Shown here piece by piece: positions 31,094 through 36,136 of a DNA stretch of 36,136 bases. The notes beneath the pieces are model-generated. The model did no database searches and had not been told where the DNA came from. It saw only the letters and a list, made by a program, of their open reading frames with translations. Location: contig MKTJ01000047.1 in NCBI GenBank assembly GCA_001898225.1, positions 155,764-191,899 on the forward strand, read 5' to 3'. The translations under genes were made by a program, and so were the position numbers. Position 1 is the first letter of the stretch, and each line of letters opens with the position of its first letter. The stretch is from Chloroflexi bacterium 54-19. Lineage in GTDB: Bacteria > Chloroflexota > Chloroflexia > Chloroheliales > Chloroheliaceae.

Positions 31094-33016
31094 ATGATTA
31101 AGAATTATCAGATAGACGAAGAAGAAGCTCTTCTGCCGGAACGCCCGGTGACAGACGACCTGGAATTGCTTCTGGCGGCCCTGCCGTCCCACATTCGCCA
31201 ATCTCTGGAAGCGCAGGCAGACCGTGCCAGTCTCCTGGAAGTTGTAATGGATTTGGGCCGCACGCCGGAAGCTCGCTATCGTAATAGCGAGGTTACTCTC
31301 AGCCCGCGTGAAGTCACCGAATCGGATATTGAACACGTTATAAGCAACATCGGCACTTTTGGCAGCGACAACCGCGCCGGTATCGAACGCACCCTCCACC
31401 GTATTTCGGTTATTCGCAACCGCGCCGGGAAACCGGTCGGCTTGACTTTGCGGATTGGCCGGGCGGTCTTTGGCACTATCGGCATTATTCGCGACCTGGT
31501 GGAAAGCGGTCAGAGCATACTGCTGGTCGGTAAACCGGGCGTAGGTAAAACCACTCTTTTGCGCGAAACGGCCCGCGTCCTGGCGGACGAACTGCACAAA
31601 CGGGTGATTATCGTTGATACCAGTAATGAAATCGCCGGGGATGGCGATATTCCCCACCCGGCTATCGGGCGCGCCCGCCGTATGCAGGTGGCCCGGCCCG
31701 ATTTACAGCACAATGTAATGATTGAGGGCGTGGAAAACCACATGCCCGAAGTTATCGTCATCGACGAAATCGGTACCCAGCTTGAAGCTGAAGCTGCTCG
31801 CACCATCAACGAACGCGGCGTCCAGCTTATTGGGACGGCGCACGGTGTCTCGCTGGAAAACCTGATGCTCAACCCGACCCTCTCGGACCTTATTGGTGGT
31901 ATCCAGAGCGTCACACTCGGTGACGAGGAAGCCCGCCGCCGGGGCACTCAGAAATCGGTTCTTGAACGCAAAGCCCCGCCGACCTTTGATGTGATGATTG
32001 AAATCCGCGAACGCGACCGCCTGGCAATCCACCTGAGCGTGGCCGACACGGTAGACGCCATCCTGCGCGGCCAGCCATACACGACCCAGATTCGTTTCCG
32101 CAACGAGAAGGGCGAAATCGAGGTCTACGAAGAAGAAAACGATCCTGAGGTCGGTCCCGGCCAACCCAACCCGCCGGTTGATTTGACCATGAGTTCGTTC
32201 GGTTTTGGTCCCGGTCAGAACTATGGTGGGGGCGCTCCCAATCGCACCCGAGGTTATGCCAGCGGCGTCCACGGGGCGACCACGGTCGGTGGCGGGTTCG
32301 AGCGGAGCCGGAAAAACGGGCGCACTCCCCAGGCCATCGCGCCCTTAGAAAGAGGTGGCGGGGCGTCATCCACTCCCGCCGCACCAGTCATCCGGGCAAC
32401 GGTCAGCCCTGCGACCTCCCAGGAACCGGTAATCCTGCCGATTTCCACTTCGTCCAGTAGCAAACGCGATGGCGAGAGAAAGAGTAAGCTGGTAGCCGGG
32501 AACCTGAAACCGCTGCGTATTTACCCGCACGGTGTCAACAAGGGCCGCCTGGAAAACGTGGTCAAGCAGATGGGGTTACCTGCCGATATTGTGCGCGACA
32601 TCGGCGATTCGGATATTGTCCTGACCCTGAAGAACTACTACCGCCAGAAACCGCTTTCGCTGCGCCAGGCTGAGACCGAGGGTATCCCGATTTATATCCT
32701 CAAAAGCAATACAGCCGCCCAGATAGAGGGGATAATGGCCCAGGTCTTCGGTGTGGAAGTGCCCACCAATAACGAGACCGAAGAAGATGACGTGGTCGGG
32801 CAGGTGATGGATTTGAACTCGGACCCGGTGAAATCGGCGATTACCCAGACCGAGGACGCTATCAACCAGATTATGCAGCGCGGGCAGCCTATCGAGCTTC
32901 CCCCCCAGAATTCGTTCATCCGCCGGTTGCAGCACCAGATGGCCGAGCGGTATAACCTGTTGTCCCAGAGTCGTGGCCGGGAACCTTACCGGCGCGTTAA
33001 AATTTATCCAAAATAG
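31094..33016 (+). CDS. AAA-type ATPase with R3H domain (Ycf45/SpoIIIAA-like)
   Basis: A 640-residue protein. About 75-330 is an ATPase related to SpoIIIAA and chloroplast Ycf45: Walker A GKPGVGKTT (146-154), IIVDTSNEIAGDGD, Walker B VIVIDEIGTQLEAEAA (about 220-235), and GTAHGVSLENLM. A Gly/Thr/Ser-rich linker spans about 350-460. A domain around 467-560 begins LRIYPHGVNKGRLENVVKQM and contains LTLKNYYRQKP. The C-terminus FIRRLQHQMAERYNLLSQS fits an R3H single-stranded nucleic-acid-binding motif. It is probably a cytosolic nucleic-acid ATPase. The c-di-AMP receptor gene follows 21 nt later. Confidence 0.85.
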   Translation: MIKNYQIDEEEALLPERPVTDDLELLLAALPSHIRQSLEAQADRASLLEVVMDLGRTPEARYRNSEVTLSPREVTESDIEHVISNIGTFGSDNRAGIERTLHRISVIRNRAGKPVGLTLRIGRAVFGTIGIIRDLVESGQSILLVGKPGVGKTTLLRETARVLADELHKRVIIVDTSNEIAGDGDIPHPAIGRARRMQVARPDLQHNVMIEGVENHMPEVIVIDEIGTQLEAEAARTINERGVQLIGTAHGVSLENLMLNPTLSDLIGGIQSVTLGDEEARRRGTQKSVLERKAPPTFDVMIEIRERDRLAIHLSVADTVDAILRGQPYTTQIRFRNEKGEIEVYEEENDPEVGPGQPNPPVDLTMSSFGFGPGQNYGGGAPNRTRGYASGVHGATTVGGGFERSRKNGRTPQAIAPLERGGGASSTPAAPVIRATVSPATSQEPVILPISTSSSSKRDGERKSKLVAGNLKPLRIYPHGVNKGRLENVVKQMGLPADIVRDIGDSDIVLTLKNYYRQKPLSLRQAETEGIPIYILKSNTAAQIEGIMAQVFGVEVPTNNETEEDDVVGQVMDLNSDPVKSAITQTEDAINQIMQRGQPIELPPQNSFIRRLQHQMAERYNLLSQSRGREPYRRVKIYPK

Positions 33017-33037
33017 AGGGATAATCGAGGATACTCT

Positions 33038-33370
33038 ATGAAAATGGTTATCACCGTAGTACAGGGCAAAGATGCGGGTGCCTTAACCGATAAGCTGGTG
33101 GCGAAACGGTTTGGTGTTACCCGCATTAATACCAGTGGTGGGTTCCTTCGTGAATCGAATGCAACCTTCCTGATTGGTGTCCAGGACGAGCAGCTAGACG
33201 AAGTAATAAGCGTTATCCGCGCTACCTGTAAGACCCGGAGCCATTTTCTAAACCCGATGCCGCCCATGAGTGAGCCGGGCGGGGAAATCTATATGCCGAA
33301 CCCGGTAGAAGTCCAGGTCGGCGGGGCCACTATTTTTGTGGTTGCAGTGGACAAATACCTGCGTTTGTAA
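33038..33370 (+). CDS. darA: Cyclic-di-AMP receptor, PII-like (DarA/PstA family)
   Basis: A 110-residue protein, the usual length for the family. It starts KMVITVVQGKDAGALTDKL and contains RFGVTRINTSGGFLRESNATFLIGV, with the TTGGFL-like and N-T-F-L-I-G-V segments that line the c-di-AMP pocket. These are followed by CKTRSH and a C-terminal strand GATIFVVAVDKYLRL. The homologues are PII-like trimers whose loops move on binding c-di-AMP; the downstream target is unknown. GAGGA lies about 9 nt before the ATG. Tight linkage to the R3H-AAA ATPase suggests co-transcription. Confidence 0.93.
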   Translation: MKMVITVVQGKDAGALTDKLVAKRFGVTRINTSGGFLRESNATFLIGVQDEQLDEVISVIRATCKTRSHFLNPMPPMSEPGGEIYMPNPVEVQVGGATIFVVAVDKYLRL

Positions 33371-33440
33371 TACTATACGGCAGTCTTAAATAGTATTACC
33401 GGGTATTTTCAGGGGAGTTTTCTTCCGGCTCTTTTAAAAC

Positions 33441-33493
33441 CCCGGCAACCGGGCAGCCTTCCTTTGGGGTGGACTTGCCCTGGTTGGGCCGGG
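33441..33493. other. Long imperfect GC hairpin, candidate structured RNA
   Basis: CCCGGC-AACC-GGGCA (33441-33455) pairs with TGCCC (33476-33480), GGTT (33482-33485) and GCCGGG (33488-33493), giving 15 base pairs with two small bulges and a 20-base apical loop. No T-run follows, so it is not a standard terminator. It lies 60 nt upstream of the zinc-ribbon gene and could be a leader element. Confidence 0.5.
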
Positions 33494-33553
33494 TAGTTGG
33501 TGGGCGGTAGACTGGCGCTCCTGTCCAGATATACTCGTAAAGAATGGAGCAGG

Positions 33554-34600
33554 ATGCCTCAGGAAATTCTTAACCAACTTCAAAATGTATTCAACACTGC
33601 TATAAGCATCTTACAGGTGGTCGCTACCTTCCTGATTGCTTTCCTGGTGGTGCTGTGGATGACACTGTGCTTCTGGACTTTCCGGGATATTCAGGCTCGA
33701 ACACGCGACTTGTTGGCCCAGATATTTGCTACCTTACTGGTCTTTTTCTTTAATATCCCCGGCGTGTTGCTTTATATCCTGGTCCGGCCCAAAGAAACCC
33801 TGGTCCAGGCTTACGAACGCAGCTTGCAGGAAGAATACATGCTGCAGGACCTGGAAGAACGCGAGATTTGTCCGACCTGCCGGGTCAAGACCCAGCCGGA
33901 TTACAGCTATTGTTTCAATTGCCGCACCCGGTTGCGCCGCGAATGCAACAACTGTGGTTCGTTAATTAAGCTGAAGTGGGCCAGTTGTCCTTTCTGCGGC
34001 ACCCCTCAGAAAAGTCGCCACCGCGAGACCGTGGCCGCGACCGCCGGGGGCCTGGGCGCCCCTCGCCCGCAGCCGCCTCGTCCGGCTCAGCAACCAATCT
34101 CGACAGCCCTGGCGGCCAGCACCAGCGCCAGTGCCACGGTAGACCCATATCTTTCGCCCAACGGCTACGAACCGGTAATAAACGGTTACGACCAGAACCC
34201 GGCCTCGGCCCAGGCCCCCAACTTACCGCCGCTCCAATCCCAGGCGCAAACCTACCCGGCAGATGGTGGCGAAACCAGGACTTATGTGCCAGCAGAACCG
34301 GACCCGGACTATATCTACCGGCCTCGCGCTACTAACGGGAACGCCAGCGTGACCCTGGACGACTCGACAAGGCCGATGGTTATCAACCCGGCAGTGCCCG
34401 CTTCCGATACTACGAGTGAGCCGGAATTGGAATCCCTGGCCCCGGATTTACCCAATGGGGAGGGCAATTACACCCAGGCGACCCAAAAGTTCGACCACCG
34501 CAAAGCCCAGGGCTCTAAACCCAACCTTAACGGTAATGGCAACGGTAACGGGGTGCATAGCGGTAAAGGTTCGAACGGCGCTCACACGCCCGGCGATTAA
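33554..34600 (+). CDS. Membrane protein with double zinc ribbon and disordered tail
   Basis: A 348-residue protein. I take the ATG at 33554 because GGAGCAGG precedes it; an upstream in-frame start (33497) has no site. Two hydrophobic segments (about 17-42 and 58-76) are followed by ETLVQAYERSLQEEYMLQDLEE, a helical stretch. Next comes a double zinc ribbon with four CxxC knuckles (CPTC, CFNC, CNNC, CPFC; about 108-150). The last ~190 residues are Pro/Ser/Asn-rich and disordered, ending in a Gly/Asn-rich repeat. It is probably a cytosol-facing zinc platform on the membrane; the partner is unknown. Confidence 0.8.
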   Translation: MPQEILNQLQNVFNTAISILQVVATFLIAFLVVLWMTLCFWTFRDIQARTRDLLAQIFATLLVFFFNIPGVLLYILVRPKETLVQAYERSLQEEYMLQDLEEREICPTCRVKTQPDYSYCFNCRTRLRRECNNCGSLIKLKWASCPFCGTPQKSRHRETVAATAGGLGAPRPQPPRPAQQPISTALAASTSASATVDPYLSPNGYEPVINGYDQNPASAQAPNLPPLQSQAQTYPADGGETRTYVPAEPDPDYIYRPRATNGNASVTLDDSTRPMVINPAVPASDTTSEPELESLAPDLPNGEGNYTQATQKFDHRKAQGSKPNLNGNGNGNGVHSGKGSNGAHTPGD

Positions 34601-34617
34601 GTTTTAACCCCTGAATA

Positions 34618-34648
34618 TTAAAAGCCCGCCATTTTGGCGGGCTTTTAA
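34618..34648. terminator. Bidirectional intrinsic terminator
   Basis: A perfect 13-bp stem TTAAAAGCCCGCC (34618-34630) and GGCGGGCTTTTAA (34636-34648) with a 5-base loop. It lies between two convergent genes and the arms supply T-rich tails in both directions. Confidence 0.9.
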
Positions 34649-34657
34649 TTTCCCCGG

Positions 34658-35263
34658 TTATTGCGCTTCCAGGTCGAACCAGCCCGGTTTGGGCGACTCA
34701 AACTCGGACCGCAAGCAATCCATGTAAACCTCGTCGTAGCGCTTTCCAGCCACGACTTGGGCCTCCCGCCAGCGCCCCATCTCTTTGAACCCCGCTTTCC
34801 GGTAGGCTCCCATCGCGCGGGCGTTAAAGCCGCTGGTGTTCAATTGAATCGTGTGCAGGTTCAGGAAACGGAAAGCGTAATCTACTGTCAACTTGACCGC
34901 CTCGGTGCCATAGCCTTTACCCCAGAATTCTTTATCAAAAATCGAGATGCCCAAATGGCCGTTTAGCCAGGTCTTGTTGACCCGGTAAATCCCGCACAGA
35001 CCGATTAGTTTTACTTCGGGCAGGGCGAAAATAGCAAAATTTACCCCACCCTCCTTTTTAGTCAATTTGAACATTTCCCCTTCTTCCTCGCGGGTACCCA
35101 TCATAAAGGTGCCGTCCCCGTAAAGGCTTACCTGGGGGTCTTGAATGGCCTGGACCCAGCTATCGAGATATTCATCAAGCCAGGGGCCTAATCCGACCTT
35201 GTTGCCTCGCACGCTGAGAGTGTTCGCTTTGATTCCTTCTTTACCCCGCTCATTTTCCGCCAT
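34658..35263 (-). CDS. GNAT acetyltransferase, RimJ/RimL type
   Basis: A 201-residue protein with the N-acetyltransferase fold. Strands beta 2-4 include FAIFALPEVKLIGLCGIYRVN and GHLGISIFDKEFWGKGYGTEAV, with the acetyl-CoA-binding loop Q/R-x-x-G-x-G/A represented by WGKGYGT. The C-terminal part has VDYAFRFLNLHTIQLNTSGFNARAMGAYRKAGFKEMGRWREA, typical of RimJ/RimL-like enzymes that modify protein N-termini or small molecules. AAGGAG lies 9 nt before the ATG. The first ~25 residues are a polar extension. The substrate cannot be inferred. Confidence 0.88.
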   Translation of the reverse strand: MAENERGKEGIKANTLSVRGNKVGLGPWLDEYLDSWVQAIQDPQVSLYGDGTFMMGTREEEGEMFKLTKKEGGVNFAIFALPEVKLIGLCGIYRVNKTWLNGHLGISIFDKEFWGKGYGTEAVKLTVDYAFRFLNLHTIQLNTSGFNARAMGAYRKAGFKEMGRWREAQVVAGKRYDEVYMDCLRSEFESPKPGWFDLEAQ

Positions 35264-35363
35264 TTGCTCTCTCCTTTTAACTATTTTCTTTACAGCTTCG
35301 CTCTTTTAGCCTCTACATTTTGATTCCTAACTCAGGGTAGTTCTTGATTCGTAGGGAATAATA

Positions 35364-35394
35364 AACTGACTACTAAAAACTAAAAACTGAACAC
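35364..35394. repeat. Heptamer array (AACTAAA family)
   Basis: It reads AACTGAC, TACTAAA, AACTAAA, AACTGAA, CAC, and belongs to the same family as the arms at 11398-11428 and 11560-11590. It ends directly at the stop of the Nudix gene. Confidence 0.75.
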
Positions 35395-35395
35395 T

Positions 35396-35863
35396 TTACT
35401 TAAACAACCCGCCCTCCGGGTGTTCCAGGGCATCTTTAATGCGGACCCGGTGGGAGTCCATCACGTCCATTTGCTCGATTTCCTCAAGCGTGAAGTAGCC
35501 GGCTTCGGTTGTTTCGTCGCTCAAACCCAGTTCGCCGCCCGTTACCTCGGCCTGAAAGCTGACCGAAAAGACCTGCCAGCGGTTGCCATCGGCATATTTT
35601 ATTATAAAGTGCGGGCTGGAATAGAGGCCGAGCAGTTTGACCACCCGGACATGCAACCCGGTCTCTTCCCAGACTTCCCGTACACAGGTTTCCTCGATAC
35701 TCTCACCGGGGTCCATCCTGCCCCCCGGGAGACACCAGCGCCCGTTATCGGTCCGCCGGGTGAGCAATATTTTCTGGCCCGTCAGGTCAAAAATCAGGGC
35801 CGAACATCCGGGGCTTATCCGGGCCGTCTTACCGATGCGTTCACCATATTCGTATTGAGCCAT
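35396..35863 (-). CDS. Nudix hydrolase
   Basis: A 155-residue protein with a complete Nudix box GGRMDPGESIEETCVREVWEETGL (GX5EX7REUXEEXGU), read as residues about 47-70. Upstream strands CSALIFDLTGQKILLTRR and the RWCLPGG turn fit the family. The C-terminal part has GYFTLEEIEQMDVMDSHRVRI. It would hydrolyse a nucleoside diphosphate linked to X, with Mg2+. The substrate is open: MutT-like, ADP-ribose and others are possible. AAGGA lies about 7 nt upstream of the ATG. Confidence 0.92.
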   Translation of the reverse strand: MAQYEYGERIGKTARISPGCSALIFDLTGQKILLTRRTDNGRWCLPGGRMDPGESIEETCVREVWEETGLHVRVVKLLGLYSSPHFIIKYADGNRWQVFSVSFQAEVTGGELGLSDETTEAGYFTLEEIEQMDVMDSHRVRIKDALEHPEGGLFK

Positions 35864-35942
35864 AAATTCCTTTTCTTTTTCTAAAAGGCTTTCCCTGGCG
35901 TACGTTTCGCCGGGAAAAGCAGGTAGAGGTTTCCTTCTCTAT

Positions 35943-35980
35943 AAAAAAAGATTTGCCCACCGTTTTGTTGCGGGCAAATC
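35943..35980 (-). terminator. Intrinsic terminator of the truncated gene at the window end
   Basis: GATTTGCCC (35950-35958) and GGGCAAATC (35972-35980) pair. On the minus strand a run of seven T follows (35949-35943). It lies 28 nt past the stop at 36008-36010. Confidence 0.85.
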
Positions 35981-36007
35981 CTTTTACTTCCAATATTCCG
36001 GCCTGGC

Positions 36008-36136
36008 TTACTGGGTCGTGGCCGGGGCGGTAGTACTCGACGGAGCAGTCGTGACTGAAGGTGTCGTCGCTGCCGCGGTGGTGGCTGCAGTCGTGGCGGT
36101 AGCCGCCGGTCCGGCAGTCGTCGGTGACGGAGTACT
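36008..36136 (-). CDS. Thr/Ala/Pro-rich C-terminal tail of a truncated protein (5' end outside window)
   Basis: The minus-strand frame enters at the window edge and ends at TAA 36010-36008. It gives 42 residues of almost pure Thr, Ala, Pro and Ser, ending TTAPATTQ. The sequence type matches the linker of the binding protein at 23490. This is probably the disordered C-terminus of a secreted or surface protein, but no domain is visible, so no function is offered. Confidence 0.65.
   Translation of the reverse strand, partial: STPSPTTAGPAATATTAATTAAATTPSVTTAPSSTTAPATTQ

Noticed and set aside
33371..33553. c-di-AMP (ydaO) riboswitch after the c-di-AMP receptor
   Set aside because: The hairpin here lacks the conserved ydaO core sequences; it is reported only as an unassigned structure.
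1..36136. tRNA or rRNA genes
   Set aside because: No cloverleaf with a GTTCGA-type T-loop in proper context or rRNA core sequence was seen on either strand by eye; a tRNAscan run would settle this.

Overview
This window is a contiguous piece of a bacterial chromosome of moderately high GC (roughly mid-50s % by eye). It carries housekeeping genes, few mobile features and one clearly AT-rich foreign gene. Several features suggest a monoderm, probably a member of Chloroflexota: lipoproteins with long Thr/Ala linkers, a DarA-like cyclic-di-AMP receptor beside a Ycf45/SpoIIIAA-like R3H-AAA ATPase, a VirB4-family protein outside any conjugation locus, frequent TTG/GTG starts, and tandem heptamer repeats between genes. 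The phylum call is an inference from gene content and was not tested.

Layout. 1-2.5 kb: the 3' end of secA, a lipoprotein and a Bax-inhibitor-1 membrane protein. 2.5-4.9 kb: an acyl-CoA synthetase bracketed by repeat-rich spacers. 4.9-7.3 kb: a GT4 glycosyltransferase overlapping pth, then a cupin. 7.4-11.4 kb: a 36-residue Lys-rich microprotein, acylphosphatase, a membrane-anchored FecR-domain protein, UDP-glucose dehydrogenase and acpS. 11.4-16 kb: a repeat cluster, a DUF427 protein, then nnrE/nnrD fusion, CBS-pair protein, alr and a YCII protein. 16-20.5 kb (minus strand): a VirB4-like protein with degenerate Walker motifs, a membrane-anchored glucosaminidase-like protein and a bitopic protein with a calcium-loop-like motif. 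20.9-24.8 kb: two small membrane proteins and a TPP-riboswitch-controlled ThiZXY-type ABC importer. 24.8-27.6 kb: galT and an AT-rich gene with a C-terminal HEPN-like RX4H motif. 27.9-30.9 kb: pdxS-pdxT and a double GNAT-like protein. 31-34.6 kb: R3H-AAA ATPase, c-di-AMP receptor and a zinc-ribbon membrane protein. 34.6-36.1 kb: an acetyltransferase, a Nudix hydrolase and the Thr/Ala-rich tail of a truncated gene.

How the genes fit together. Two cofactor modules stand out: uptake of thiamin or its pyrimidine precursor under TPP control, and de novo PLP synthesis by PdxST. PLP would also serve Alr, which supplies D-alanine for peptidoglycan. The GT4 enzyme, UDP-glucose dehydrogenase, GalT and FecR protein are consistent with surface polysaccharide work but do not form one operon.

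The two most promising unusual loci are the VirB4-like/glucosaminidase/FG-GAP-like cluster and the solitary HEPN-like gene. The first looks like an envelope apparatus with an apparently dead ATPase and has a terminator-like hairpin between its genes. The second is a defence candidate. Neither function is proven by sequence alone.
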